Assembly (NCBI GenBank): GCA_963693085.1
Contig: OY856412.1
Span: 1,412,908,394 to 1,412,972,393 of the forward strand
DNA: 64,000 nt
Source of the DNA: Alisma plantago-aquatica
Lineage: Eukaryota > Streptophyta > Magnoliopsida > Alismatales > Alismataceae
Direction: 5' to 3'
The notes below the pieces were generated by a model. That model made no database searches and was not told where the DNA came from. It saw only the letters and a program-made list of their open reading frames with translations. This document shows, piece after piece, positions 23,632-36,791 of the stretch (positions are counted from its first letter, which is position 1; the number at the start of each line of letters is the position of its first letter). A program made the position numbers and the translations under genes.

Positions 23632-26600
23632 GTAAGAGATCCAATGCACTCACTCATGGAAAATCACACCCATCAATTTTTGGGGCAAATTCTACCTTCA
23701 TGCATGAACAATTTAGTAACTCCATATTACAATAGATTTCTATAATTTGTTTATTAATTATTCCATCCAAAATTTTGGGTATTGATATGTAAGGATGTTA
23801 GAATGTAGTTGGGTTACATATTATTTTGGATGCATACAATTATATAAACACATATCTCATTACAAGGGATGCCGATATAGAAAATATATATCCTTGTGTC
23901 TTAAAAAACTTGATTTCTTTTGAGGTTTATTTGATAATGATGATTTCTCACACACAATCATAGAGAAATCATAATGACCTTACCCCTATTTAGTAGGTAA
24001 TTGAGGATTATAGACCCTAATCTCAATTTTTACATGTTTAATGTGAAATTGATATCAAATTATGTGCATGATCCTTGTTCAGATACATAGTTGGAAACAT
24101 ACACTATTTTATTAAAAATCCTAATATATAATACTTTTAGCTTGCTGAAGCTCAAAGCACTAATTTTGATACCATATTAATTAGAAATGTGATGAGAAAT
24201 TTAGTAATAAAATAGCAGCAAAATGTATGATTTTTAGTATTTTATTGGTAGCTCAAATTATTTTATAAATTTGAATTTTAGAAGAAAAATCTCACGTGAC
24301 AATCTCTTAAAATTTTCAGAATTGGTTGAGTATTGGACCTATTTATCAGTTGAGTTTCATCACCAAATATTCAATCAGGCATAATGAAATATTGAAACCT
24401 TATCGGTAGAGTAATTGATTTGTATTATTTTATTCATCAATCTAAATTAGATGAAATTTGGTTTGTAGGTCTGAAAATGTATTTCATACATCATACTAAT
24501 TTTTTGGATATGATTTACATGGTGTAATAATTATAGTATTTGTTAACTTTTCAAATAGAAAATTATGTTGAAATAAAATAAAATGTAATGTTGGGAATAT
24601 TTGAAATTGACTCAACAACCTCAATTGATCTATATCAATAACCTAACATTCTATTAGTTCTCATAATTCCTCATTCACTCCAAAGAAATGAAATCCTAGA
24701 GAGAGAGGGAGAATAAGGTTTTGGAGGAGGGAAAGAGTGGAGATGTTGATCTTGGGTTCTATCTCGTAGAACTGATGAAATCAAGTAAGTTAATGATTTT
24801 TAGATAGGTTTTCATGGTGAATCTTCTATCCTATTATAAATTTCATCCCTCATCAGATTTTGTATCAAAATGACATAAAATCACCGTCTTTTCTCTCTTT
24901 TTCTCTCCACTTTCCATTTCTAAGATTCTTGATTTGAAAGGAGGAAGAAAAGGGTTGATTTTGAAGTTTCAGATTCAAGGGGATCAGTTCTCAGGCTACA
25001 TTTTTGAGGTGTTTAACACCTGAGGTGAGTGGGCAAGAGAATCATTCATTCAATTGTACTTAATTATATGATTCTAGTTGAAATTTTCAATTTCTCTATA
25101 TATGACAATAAATAAAAAATTATTGTTCTTAAATTCAGCTTACAGAATATTTCATTCCATGTTCTAAATATGATATATGAAATTTTTTGTATGATGAAAT
25201 GGATACATAAATACATGTGTCTCATATTTTGGAGAATTTAGACATTTATTTGAGACTTTCCTAAAATCCAAATTTTGAATTATTTGTGTGTTTGAACAAT
25301 GGTCTAGCTGTAATTCAGAAGAATGCTTATATGGTCTTGCTTGTGTGATTAGTAAATTTATTTAAACATGTTCGATAAATTTAATTTGATAAGTGGACAA
25401 GTGGAGTTTATGATTTCCATAATATGTATCTTGTGAAAAGTAAGTAATCTGTAATAAAAACCCAATCTAGTATGCTACAACATGCATACATATTGAATTT
25501 AGCAGTAAATGGTTGAATAAAATAATTCATGTGATACTTCAGATTTGTAGCTAAATATTATTTTATATGCATATATATTTTGATTTTTGAAATGCAAAAC
25601 CCTCTAGTCAGATCCTTGTCATGAAATGCATAAGTTGTTATATTACTATAAGTAAATATAAATAACATTCCCCTAGATAGAGATGTTATTGATGCCATCT
25701 ATAAATATGAGATATGTTGAATGAGAATGCTCATTTCAGTAGACATGATGTCTATTTTAATATATGAAAGATGTTATATGTGTATGAGAAATGAGAAACC
25801 ATAATAGAAGGGTGAACAAAATATTAAGCACTAAAGAAATGAGAAACCTTGAGAGAAGGGTAATCAATATGTTATACAATAAACTACTTAACACCACTGA
25901 AATCAGTTTAATAGTTTAAGTAGTCACTAAAATATATAGTTTAAAGAGATTAGTCTAAGAGAAAGATATTATCAGAAAATTACAGTAATAGTAGATTCCT
26001 TGAACACACTATAGCCCTTTCTATAGGTCTACAGTGGGATGGGTGAAATGAGCTATGGACTATCAGATATAAGAAAAAATAGTCCATAACTGAGTATCCA
26101 ACACTAACCTATTGGGTATCGATGGTACTTCCATTTCGTATAAGAGTACTCATTAATAATTGGAGATAATGGTAGTACTATTTTAGTAGTAGGGGTATTC
26201 AACAATAAATGGAGATCCAATGTTACCCACCAGTTGGAGTATAAAACCCTTGTGGACTTACTGCTTTTGGATGTTGCTTCATATTGCATTCAATCTCTTA
26301 AGGAAATATATTACATCATTTACAAGCTTTTTAGCCTAGAAGCACCCCTCCTGACTATCCAGGATAAGGCCACAGTTATTCGGCCAGTAGTTTATCCATC
26401 ATCAGTCTCATGAGGCTCTCTCGATACAGACAGAGGTAGTAGTAGTCTAAAGGTCCTTGAGTTTACCTTAAGACTTGTTCGGCGAGCTACACAGTAGTGG
26501 CCTTTACTTACTTATATGGTACAATCCAAGAGAGCTCCAGACCAAAGTAAAAGAAAAAGTTAATTGAGTTCAATTAAGTTCTGACAAAGAGTTCAGTAGT

Positions 26601-28391
26601 CAAATAGTCGATTATGTTCAGTTGGCCAACATAATAGTAGTCAAGTCAAATCAGAGTTGATGAAAGATCAAAAAGAGAATAATTAGGATTTTTTTATATT
26701 TATATATCTCTAGTGGCACATGTAGAAATGTTAATTGCAAATTTCTATATAGCTAGTCTTTTAATATGCATTACTACTTTCCTTAAATGAGACAAATTTT
26801 CAAATATTGATTATTAAAAAATGATAAATGCCTAATCATAAACTCAAACAAATGAGAAAATTTTTCAAATACTAATGAATAAAGAATACAAAAACAATAA
26901 TTTAGTGCTTTCAAATGCTCTATTGTTTTACTGATTCACTAAGCTAGTAGACTCACCCCTCTACTAAAAAAAATTACTTAAACCGTGTGGATTGAAGATG
27001 TCAATGCATCAGAGTAGATCTATCATGCGACTTAAGCATGAGATTAGTTAAGCTTAGTTGGTCCATGCCACTCTAAGTCCTTGTAAAGAAATAAGAGAGT
27101 TGTAAATGATGATTTGTAACATTGTTTCTCTATTAACAATGTGTGTATGTAATTATCAAGTCTCGTGTACAAGAAAGTTGAGAACTAGATTGAATATTTA
27201 GATATGTATCTTTATTATTGAAAATAGATTAGTGGAATTAAGGTTGAAATTTCCTTGTAAAGTTAGTGTATGTATTTGAATGTGAAAAACAAATAGTTTG
27301 AAATAGGAAAAATTTAAGAGTGATCTTATATTATGTTTAATTCTCAATTTATGCCCTAACCTCGTGATTAGTGGTCACTGTGAGATGTGGGTGTAACAGA
27401 AAATAGTCCATATTTGATGGTGAATTCACCTCCTATGACCAAGTTGATCATGAATGGGGATTAGAACCAGATGCACTAAAAAAGTGGGTCAAGAAACCGT
27501 TCACGAATACCTGTACCAAAGAGGGAAAAACTTGTGAGAATTTTATATCCGCATACATGGCTAATTAGTAGTTTCAATCAAATACACTTCTTAGGAATGA
27601 GTGTAGCACTAGCTAAACCTAGATTTCTAGAAACACAGTTTATTAATAGGAAGAATAAGAATAAACATGTAACTCAATGCACAATGCACAACTGGGGATA
27701 ATGTTGAAGATAATAGATATCTAGCTCTGGCAGTCAAAAATGCTTCCAAATCTATTGTCCAAAAGTTGTTATTATGGTTGTGTGTTAGAAAAGCCTCACA
27801 TACTTTCACCCAAAAACCCACCCCTAAATAATTAATATGGGGTGTGTATGGAAGAAATGAATATTTTGACATCTCTGGGATAATATATTCAGAACATTAG
27901 ATTTGACCATGTCGCAAATGCCCCAAAGATGCAAAAATCTCATTCCAAACACCAAGACTAAGGTTTGAGGCACTCAACTTTAGAGATAGAGATAAGTCAT
28001 TAAAGCTAGAAAAGATGATTGATGCCTGACTGCAATAGGGGGAGCGGTGGAGTTCGATGGTATCATGAAAAGAAGTGGTACATGGTGGTTGTTCTAACCA
28101 CAATAGGTAGTGATTCCTTTAACTATGACAACCAAACACTCAACCAATGACAACCAACAACTTTATCGACAGAGTTAGCAACATATGGTTGTGCTTCTCA
28201 TATAGGGCTTGAAATTTGGCATATGAGATTTGGGGAGTATATGGAGTTTGCTATAGATGAGGGGAGATAGGGTTGGGAAGGGAGGCATGAAATAATATTG
28301 TTATAGGGGAGAGTTGTTTTATTATGTTTTTATCTATTGTTTCTTTTTATTTTTTCTTTATATGTATATAAACACACACAAATAGAAATGC
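23632..28391. other. Non-coding AT-rich region
   Basis: About 4.8 kb without a recognisable gene. Open frames are short and without known motifs; two minus-strand frames at 27627-27872 and 27897-28103 show no family resemblance I can name. A terminus-like 'gtgtaaca' at about 27392-27399 could be the end of an unidentified LTR, but I found no matching start. The region is probably decayed repeat DNA. Confidence 0.5.
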
Positions 28392-28430
28392 GTATGTATG
28401 TATGTATGTATTTATGTATGTATGTATGTA
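28392..28430. repeat. (TATG)n tract 1
   Basis: Tetranucleotide run at the 3' (left) edge of SINE-1 and the left edge of the whole retroposon chain. Confidence 0.95.
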
Positions 28431-28585
28431 GGGGATTAAAATAGGCATTCTCTCCCCCTCTCCGACACTCGTAGCATTGGCCAAATGTTCGGGAGGTTGG
28501 TAAACCAAAGCGGAAACTGAGATTTGAACCTGGGTCTCTTTTATAGGGGACATCGTGCTTGACCACTTGAGCCACTCTCATCGGA
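28431..28585 (-). mobile_element. SINE-1, tRNA-type
   Basis: Minus-strand short retroposon with an RNA polymerase III internal promoter. Box A TGGCTCAAGTGG is at 28563-28574 and box B GGTTCAAATCTC at 28519-28530, spaced as in tRNA-derived SINEs. The 3' end reads TTTTAATCCCC followed by (TACA)n, seen as (TATG)n on the plus strand. No coding capacity. It is not a tRNA gene: acceptor and anticodon stems are not evident and the body extends far beyond box B. Confidence 0.75.
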
Positions 28586-28588
28586 GTA

Positions 28589-28617
28589 TTTATGTATGTA
28601 TGTATGTATGTATGTAT
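28589..28617. repeat. (TATG)n tract 2
   Basis: Separates the 5' end of SINE-1 from the 3' end of SINE-2. Confidence 0.95.
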
Positions 28618-28788
28618 GGGATTAAGAGAGAAAGATTTCTCCCCCCCCCCTCTCCCATAACCCGTGGCGGAGGTCGGACGCTCGGGAGGGTGATAAATCA
28701 AGAGATGCTTCTCCATGTGGTTTTGAACCCGGGTCCCTTCATTGGGGACCAGTGGAATTTGCCAACCAGGCTATTCCCTTACTGGCTT
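28618..28788 (-). mobile_element. SINE-2, tRNA-type
   Basis: Minus strand. Box A TAGCCTGGTTGG is at 28762-28773 and box B GGGTTCAAAACC at 28719-28730. The 3' part (…TTTCTCTCTTAATCCC) matches SINE-3 at 44536 and loosely SINE-1, and is followed by (TACA)n. A C-run at 28642-28651 on the plus strand is part of its body. Box A and the 5' half differ from SINE-1, so these are different subfamilies with a common 3' half. Confidence 0.75.
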
Positions 28789-28827
28789 GTATGTATGTAT
28801 TTATGTATGTATGTATGTATGTAGGTA
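28789..28827. repeat. (TATG)n tract 3
   Basis: Separates the 5' end of SINE-2 from the 3' end of LINE-2. Confidence 0.95.
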
Positions 28828-28854
28828 TCAGAATTCTAGGTAAATATATTCTGA

Positions 28855-28872
28855 ACCCCTTAAAAAGGGGTG
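28855..28872 (-). other. 3'-terminal hairpin of LINE-2
   Basis: Stem ACCCCTT/AAGGGGT around an A-rich loop, followed on the minus strand by TTCAGAATATATTTACCTA and the (TACA)n tail. LINE-3 and LINE-5 have a hairpin in the same place with a different stem sequence. Confidence 0.6.
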
Positions 28873-29059
28873 CAAAGATTACAAGACACACACATACATG
28901 TGACTTACAAACATACTCATAAATCATTTCCTAATCTATTGTAATAAAAAACCATTACAACAGATCCCAATTTTACAGTGCATTCTGATGAACTCCAATC
29001 AATTTATCTTTGAAATAACCATATAGCACTTGTGTATCTTTCTCCATAAAGATGAAAAT

Positions 29060-32000
29060 CTAAACTTCATCCTTCTTCTTCCCTGTATCTCTTCTTAAGT
29101 TCCTTTCTCTCCATATTGCCTTCACGCACATAGTTAGACATAATAGGTACATTGTCTTCTCCTTATCATGCGTATCATAGATCTCTTTGAGTGATACAGT
29201 GGGGCATTGGCAGTTCCTTTTATTCATCTTCATATTTTCTCTCCCCCACATATACTTCCAATATTAGCACGAGTTGAACAATTGCTTTGACCCATCCTCT
29301 CTCTCCCCACATAGTAGGCATGTGATGGTGACCTCAGGTTTCCATTTCTTGATCTTCATCAAATTCAAAAGGTAGTCCGTAAAAACTATGAAAGTGGTGA
29401 GACTCCATCTTGGCCTATAAAGTGGCTCCCATAGGACCTCAAAACAAATATCGTGAGGTTGTTTCTGCATGTAGGCTTCCCACAGCTCATCTTCCTCCAG
29501 GTTAACCCGCCATTTAGGCCATACCTCTACCATCCTTCTCCAAGTGATAGAGTACCCTCATCTATTTTTAGGTTCCAATGCAAGACTATCATTATATCTA
29601 CTATTCATCCATTGTACCCAAATAGACTCTCCCTAAAGTAGTCCTTTAATTCTTTTCATTGTATGGAAGTCCACCAGGTCACTCAGAGACTGTAAGTTGA
29701 AACCTCCTTCATTAGTTGGATAAGCTAATCAACACCAACTCACTGGATGAATTGAACTTCCACATATGAATTCAACTAATATAATCTCCATTCTTCTAGT
29801 GACTGATTTTGATAAATATCCCTGGTTCATCCAAAACCTGATAAGTTCCATAGTTGAGCTCCTGACTAGCACGAATAGACATCCCATGGCCATTTTAGCT
29901 CCTAGCCATTTGCTTATAATGTCTTTAAGTTTTTCGAGGCAACCATGGAAGTGTTTTCTCCCTAAGTTGTCACCAGTGAGGGGAAAACATAAGTACTTAG
30001 TTGGCTACTGACCCTCTTGGATCTCGATTGTATCAAGCAGTTCCTCCTTTCTTTTGCATGAAATATAAAAGATGTGAGACTTGTTCTCATTCAATTTTAT
30101 GCCTAGAATAGAGTTGAATATTAGCAATAACTTCCTGAGGTTAGAGAGACTAGTCTTTCTTCCTTCAACAAAAATCAGAATGTCATCTACAAATAATAGA
30201 TGGTATTGGACCTTCACCTTCCTGATAGTGTATGTTTTAATGGTTTTGTTCACTATGCTTCCATCTATCAATTTTGTGAAACCCTTCATAGCCATTGTGA
30301 ATAATAGGGGTGAAAACATGTCACTCTACCTTAATCCATTTGAACTAATGAAGAAGCCTTCAAAATTACCATTAATAAATAGTGATAAAGAGGATGTGGT
30401 GACACACTATTGAATCATCTCAACCCATGAACTTCAGAATCCACATTCTTCTGAAAAACTCCGAAGGTAAGATCATTTAACTATATTTACGCCTTGGTGA
30501 TATCTAATTTTAGGCAAGCAGAAGGTGTACTCCTCTTCAAGTTGTAACTCAGTGTGAATTCTGATGCCAACATAGCACAATCTTTTATCCTTCTCCCCTT
30601 GACAAATTCTCACTGGATGGGTGAGATGTTCTGGGGCAAAATAGTAGATAATATAATAGTGATTATATTGGTTATAACCTTTTAAAGAAATGAACAACAT
30701 GAAATAGGTCTATAATATACTAGAGTAGACACTATCTCCTTCTTGGGGATCAGGGCAAGGAACATGTGGTTGATTTGTTTAACCATATTTCCACCATTGA
30801 AAAACCATCTAATAGCATCCACTAATGAACTTTTGATGGTCTCCCAATTTTGTCTAAAAAAGTAGCCATTAAATCCATCTGGGCCTAGACTTTTATTTGG
30901 TCCAATACTCCAGATTGCACTTTTAATTTCTTTCTCCTCTGGATGAAACACAACATATCATTATCTTCCTCGGTTACAATTTTCTGCCATTAATTGTTAA
31001 CTTCCTCTGACAACTTCTCCTGAGGTTTGTTGTATAGTTCATTGAAGAATTTAGCTGTTTCCCTTATGATTTCCTCTTCACTTTCAATATAGTTTCCTTC
31101 ACTATCAGACAGTTATGTGATATTATTCATTGTTTCTCTTCTTTTCATTATATAGTGGTTCATTTTTGTGTTTTGATCTCCATTCTCAATCCAACTAGAT
31201 TGACTCCTCTTCCATTAGTATAACTCTTTTGCCTTGGAAAATTGCTTGATTCTTTCAAAAGTAATTCTCTCTCAGCCTTGATTAGATCTTGGTCAAGCAG
31301 ATTCCTCCTCAGAACTCTAGCAATGTCCTCTGTCTCACTTTTTTCCTTATTAATCAGATTATGCAGATTCATGTAGTTCCTTGCCCAAATTTTGAGAGAA
31401 GCTTTGGCATTCTTTAATCTCTTATTAAAATAGAATAATAGATTTCCATAAACTTCTTCAGACCAAGCCTTCTTAATCATTTCATTACAATATGGCCAAT
31501 GTTGCCTGAGGTCGAGAAAATGGGATGACATCTTCTTCTTCTTCACAAACTCCTTCAGACTTACCTATAATGCAGCATGGTCAGAGAAACAAGATGAGAG
31601 TAGCTTTGTTTTTTATCTTGGAAAACTCTCTAGCCACTCATCATTGACTGGAGCCCTATCTAATTTGTAAGCAATACACTTAGACACCTTCAGATTGTTA
31701 TGCCATGTGAAAGAATCTTGCCCAATCATAGGTATTTTGAATAGATTAGCTCTGTCTATTGCAGTATTGAAGGTACTTAAAACAATATTTGGTACTTCTC
31801 TACCTCCTGCCTTCTCTTCCCTATTCCTAATGTTATTGAAGTCACCGAATACCAACCAAGGTTGATAGAATCTTGAAGATAACCATTCCAATTTTTCTCA
31901 AAGATTAGTCCCTTGGTTCATTCAATTGTGAGCATAAATGACTATTACGACCTCTCGACATCCTTTAGTGATGCACTTAGTTTTGATATATTGATTTATC

Positions 32001-32199
32001 ATGTCCATCAATGCGAGATCCCATGATTTTGGATTCCATCCCAAATAGACTCACCCATTATTCGAGAAATCATGGTTAGTGAACCATTTCCAACCACTAG
32101 GAAGCATTTTACTCACAAGATTCTTGCAGTAAGCTTTAATTTTCATCTCAACTAAACTTGTTTTGGAATTTTGTACAAAATGGATCACTTATTGCACCT
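29060..32199 (-). pseudogene. LINE-2 ORF2 (endonuclease, RT, zf-RVT)
   Basis: Endonuclease remnants at 31613-32160 (VEMKIKAYCKNL, VIYAHN, LVFGDFNNIRNREEKAG). The usual N-terminal W-N-I-R-G segment seen in LINE-3 and LINE-4 is not found, so it is probably deleted. RT at about 30005-31160 has GPNKSLGPDGFNGYFFR, LALIPKKE and an intact active site LFVDDILIF (about 30175-30205). zf-RVT remnant at 29264-29533 (ITCLLCGEREDGSKQLF), then a C-terminal tail to 29060 with no RNase H. Several stops and at least one frameshift. Confidence 0.85.
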
Positions 32200-32399
32200 C
32201 ACTCCTTTTTTGGGGCTTGTAAGAGCCATGTACATTGGACCTGAAGAAGGTCTTTAAAGACCCATGTTGGACGACCGAGTCTTACGTGTCTCAGGCACCC
32301 TAGAACTTCCTTCCACATTTGTGGAAATCTTATCTTTTCCTCCTTTTTTAGTTTGGTTAGCAATGTCCTCATCATACTGCTTATTAGTAATTTCATCTT

Positions 32400-33276
32400 C
32401 ATCTGAGCTAAGATTTCAGAATATGTTCTAGATTGGAATCTTCTTAGTTGCCTTTCCTTTCTAATTCAAAGGAGATTTGTCACATCCCTTCTCTTGTTCT
32501 TTCGTTGGGTCTTTTCTAGTGATCTTCTTCCACACCATCTTCAATTTATCTTTCTATTGAGCTTATTTTTGTTGTGCTTCTAGTCTCTCTGCCTCATGTA
32601 GGGGACAATCCTCTTCATCATGGCTAAACACTTTTCATTTAGAACACCTTTTTGGTAGATAAGGATATTGTATCTCAACTGGACTTGGGTCCTTCCTTTG
32701 AAGGTTGACCCAAATCTCTTTTGGGGGCTCTTCTACTTCCTCTATCTCTACCAAGGCTTTAGCTTTGCCTATATATTCCTGATGTATAGAACGTAGGTCC
32801 ACTCTCAACAACTTGCCTACCTCAGATGTTGCGATCCCTACCGCCTTTTCAAACCAGTTTCTACCCATACTCATTATTTTTATCCATACATGTATGGAGA
32901 TAAACTTGTCCTTCTACATATCATCCCCCGTATGGTGCTCTTTCACCACAACCTGAAGATCATTGAACCACCTTGGTCCCATTTTGATGACACATCTCTT
33001 ATCATATTCATTGTTGAAACACACAAGAAAGAACTTGTCTGGTTTTGAATATGGGTCAAATCCTCCCTTTGGCTTCCATACCCTCCTGCTCCATGCAAGG
33101 AAGTGCTCCCATCTCTTCTCCATAGCCTCGTAGGTGTCGTAATCTATGGTAACATATCTTCTTCCTTCCTTGATCATCAGAGGGTCAAACTGGTGACTCG
33201 ATTTGAACTGATCAGTGCCTCCAAGAACCTTCAACCAAGGTTTTTAGGGCCTTTTCCATTGGTATCTCCCATACTG
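32400..33276 (-). pseudogene. LINE-2 ORF1 (DUF4283-like, CCHC knuckle interrupted by TGA)
   Basis: Probable start at 33276 (MGDTNGKGPKN). A DUF4283-like core at 32914-33234 contains FLAWSRRVWKPKGGFDPYS and WFNDLQVVVKEH. The segment at 32635-32874 ends YLPKRCSK, at a TGA that stands exactly where the second cysteine of the zinc knuckle belongs; the text continues KVFSHDEEDC. The same arrangement is seen in LINE-4. The far C-terminal part is poorly conserved. Confidence 0.75.
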
Positions 33277-33396
33277 ACTCCCCCGATAGAAGGAGGATGG
33301 GAGATGGGGGAAGAGGGGCTTACCCACATTCAGGAACGGTAGAGAAACTCAGATCATTGTCACAATCGGCATATGTCTCTAAACCCTAGGCACACA

Positions 33397-33422
33397 TGTG
33401 TATGTGTATATTATGTATGTAT
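33397..33422. repeat. (TATG)n-like tract 4
   Basis: Imperfect TATG/TGTG run between the 5' end of LINE-2 and the 3' end of LINE-3. Confidence 0.85.
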
Positions 33423-33442
33423 CAGAATCAGTTAATATTCAG

Positions 33443-33467
33443 ACTTCCTCCTAAAAACATAGGAGGT
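33443..33467 (-). other. 3'-terminal hairpin of LINE-3
   Basis: CCTCC ... GGAGG stem around an A-rich loop. It stands at the same distance from the (TATG)n tail as in LINE-5 (about 44428-44447). Confidence 0.6.
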
Positions 33468-33522
33468 CAAGAGTTACATATAGCCCCAACACCATATAAT
33501 AAAAAAAAGGTAACTCACTCAA

Positions 33523-36500
33523 CTAGCTAATCTGTAATTTAGATTTAACCCATTTACAAATTTTTACAACAATACTCCTTGCACTATTGGTTGTACCTCC
33601 AAGCCTTCGTGCACTCCTTTCCTCCCAAATATGGTAGTATAGTGCAACAACCAAGATCCTCTTTTTATAACTTCTCCTACAACTTGACAACATTCTTCTT
33701 GGCTCTTTTTGTAGTTGTAGATGCAATCTTAAATCTTCATTTAGATTCTTCCAAACCTCCTCTGTGAAATTGTAGCAGCCCACCAAGTGAACATGGTACT
33801 CATCCTACTCTTTTCATAGAAAGAAAACAACAGACACTTCATGATTCCATCCATGTATTTTTTCTAGGGTAGCTAGCACATTGTGCACAATTTTATTGAC
33901 ACACATACTCTATTTTGATACGTGTGATCCAACCCATACCTGCTCCATATGCTTATCTTTCTCATCTCTTGATCTTGTAATTTCCCATATTGATATTTGG
34001 GTCTTTGAGTCTCCACCTTCCTTCCTCATAGGGAGCAAACCAATGCCTCACATGCTGCCATATCTTTGTCATGACGTTGATAGTGTGTGAGTATCCTTCC
34101 CTTGTCCTTGGAATGAAGTCCAGTCCATTTGGGTATCTCTCCCTCATCCATTTACCCCAAGTTGAGGTACCCTCCTGGTATATAATAATTCTTCTCATTG
34201 TCCCCCACTTTTCTGTCCCTTGGTACTTTCAAATCCATCCCACCTTCATCTTTTAGAAGCACCAAACATGCATATCTCATCGGGTGATACTGACTTTCCC
34301 ATAGAACGTTTGTCATCTTCATTTCCATTGTATCAAGGACCAGACCAGGAATCTTCCCTTATTGAACCCAAAAGATAAAGAGTCCCTTGATATCATATTT
34401 CACTAGAGTAGCTATTCCCACCATAGATGTCTTTGGTGTTGGCCATTTATTGATCATTTCTTCAACTTTGTCCATCCAATCAGCAAAGTCTTTTAACATG
34501 TAGATTACCTCCAGCCAAAGGAAAGCCGGGATATTTTGTACAAAACTTCCCCATCTCCACTACCATCTTCTCCATTAATCTATCTTCCATCTTGTGACAA
34601 TTCTTAGACAGAAAGAGGTGGGTCTTACTTGCATTCAAACACAACCCTTTTTTTATCAAACTCCCTAAGAAGTAGTTGTAGACTCCCCAAGGTGCTTTGT
34701 TTGGATTCAATAAAGACTAGTACATCATCTGCAAAGATCAAGTGGGTCATCACTTTGGTTCCATACACTATATAAGGCTTGATCTCCTTTTTCCTTTCCA
34801 CCTCTTGTATCTTCTGTGTGAAGTACTCCATAATAATCACAAAAAGAAGAGGGGAGAGAGGATCACCCTATCATAATCTGTTCCCTTCTTTCAACATGCC
34901 CATAGAAGTTCCATTAACTAGTATAGAGAAGCTTGTAGTCCCCACACATAGTTTCATCCAGCCAATCCACTGTTCACTGAACCCCATATGTTTCATGCTC
35001 CACTAGAGTTTATCCCATATGACACTATCATAATCTTTGGAAACATCCAACTTTATGCAAGCATTTCTACATCATTTCATTACATTGTAGTCCTGCAAGA
35101 ACTCACCTGCTAAAAGTGCACACTCACTAATACTTCTTCCTGTCACAAATGTTCCTTGATTTTCAAAAATAAGGTAGGGGAGTACTATCTTAAATCTAGA
35201 AGCCATGATCTTTGAAATAAATTTATATTGCACTAAATAACAAGCAATAGGTCTAAAATCAGTAAGAGAATCTATCACTTTCTTCTTAGGAATGAGCACC
35301 AGAAAAGAATGATTGACCTGTCTAACTATATTTCCTCCTTCAAAAAACTATCTCACATAAGCAATCATGTCCTCCTTGATAATCTCCCATGTCCTTTTGT
35401 AAAAAAAACATTAACACCATTCGATCCTAGAGATTTGTTGCTACTAATGCTCCACAATGCTTCTCTGACTTTCTGTTCATTAGTAATCATTGTAAGAATA
35501 TTATTGTGGGTGCTTGAGAGTTTAAACTTCCATTCTAACTCCTCCTCTTCCAGCTCATTCTAAAACTTCTTGTTATAAAGAGAAGAGTAAAATTGTATGG
35601 CCTGCTCCTCCACATCGTCATGCTTGTTGATAACATTACAGTTTGTATCAATAAGTTTAGAAATAATGTTTCTAGCCTCTCTCCTTTTCATAGTATAATG
35701 ATAAATATTAGTGTTCTTGTCACCATCCTCCATCCATTTCTCCCTACTTCTTTACCAATAGATTTTTTTCTCTACTTTCTTTAGATCCTCTAGCATCTTC
35801 TTCAACTCTCCATCTTTGTTTATCAATCTTTGATTAAATGGATCTCTTAGCAATTTTCCTCTAACTTCTTTGCATTCTCTCTTAGTTTCATTCCGCATGT
35901 TTGTAATATTTATTTCAGACTTTGCCCACCTCTTTAATGCATTCTTTTTGTTTGCTAACATCTTTGCAGATACATACATTGGATTCCCTGTCACTTGTAT
36001 ACTCCAATTTTTCTCGATGACTTCCTTGAATCCTTTCCAGTCAGCTCAATAGTTCAAGAATCTAAAAGGTTTCCTTTTTTGCTTCTGCTTTGTGATATGT
36101 ACTGACATAGGAGCATGGTCACTCATGTCAGATCTCCCAACCTTCACCTGCACATTAGGAAAAATTGCAGCCACTCATCATTAACCAAAGTTATGTCCAA
36201 TTTTCTTGCTATTCGGTATTCCAGTCTCCTCTCATTATTCTAGGTGAATAAATCTTCACCTACCATGGGTAGTTCAAATAAACTAGCATTTTAATGGTTC
36301 AGTTGAAAGCATTAATCTTTGCATTCAAAGCTAGTCAACCACCTATCTTCTCTGCCTATAGTCAGACATTATTGAAATCACCAAACACCAAACATGGGAG
36401 AGAGATACCCAGATGAATCTACCAGTTTCTACTATAAACTTTGTCTCCTTTTTGCATCATTATGAGCATATATAGATATTATCCTCATGTGTAAGCCTCT

Positions 36501-36791
36501 CGCATTCCTACAGTCCACTATAATATGCTAATCAAACATTTGTATCACAATAACCTACCAAGCATTCAATTTTCACTCTATACAGACTCTAGCCAGCTCA
36601 GAACACTCCAAATTAGACACATGTTCCCACCCTTGTGGAAATAGGTACCTAATTCTATTTTTATTATACACCTTTATTTTGGTTTCCACTAAAGCAACTA
36701 ATGAGTGTCCACTAGCAGAAATCCACTCCGGGATATCCTTCTTCTTGTACCTATCATAGCCTCCCTTAATATTCCATAAAAGTATGGACAT
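33523..36791 (-). pseudogene. LINE-3 ORF2 (endonuclease, RT, zf-RVT)
   Basis: Starts at 36791 with MSILLWNIKGGYDR, the typical endonuclease N-terminus, and overlaps the end of ORF1 by about 25 bases. ALVETKIK carries the metal-binding glutamate. RT pieces are at 35072-35299 (LIPKKKVIDSLTDFRPIACY, QGTFVTGRSISE) and 34625-34840, with an intact active site LIFADDVLVF near 34730. zf-RVT and C-terminal pieces are at 33523-34198 (YYHIWEERSARRLGG). Numerous stops and frameshifts; no RNase H. Confidence 0.87.

Larger units (their letters stand above)
28828..33396 (-). mobile_element. LINE-2, near full length, no RNase H
   Basis: Minus-strand LINE of about 4.6 kb between two (TATG)n tracts. It has ORF1 (DUF4283-like, CCHC), then ORF2 (endonuclease, RT, zf-RVT). 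It ends with a short 3' UTR containing a hairpin (CCCCT/AGGGG at about 28855-28872) and a (TACA)n tail instead of poly(A). It differs from LINE-1 by lacking RNase H and by its tail. Frames are broken by many stops. Confidence 0.9.

Noticed and set aside
27392..27399. LTR end 'gtgtaaca'
   Set aside because: No matching LTR start, PBS or target duplication could be found.
28519..28574. tRNA gene (boxes A and B)
   Set aside because: No cloverleaf is evident, a long unrelated body follows, and the (TACA)n tail marks a SINE.
28392..28827. CRISPR-like regular array
   Set aside because: The repeats are four-base microsatellite units with retroposons between them, in a plant genome.
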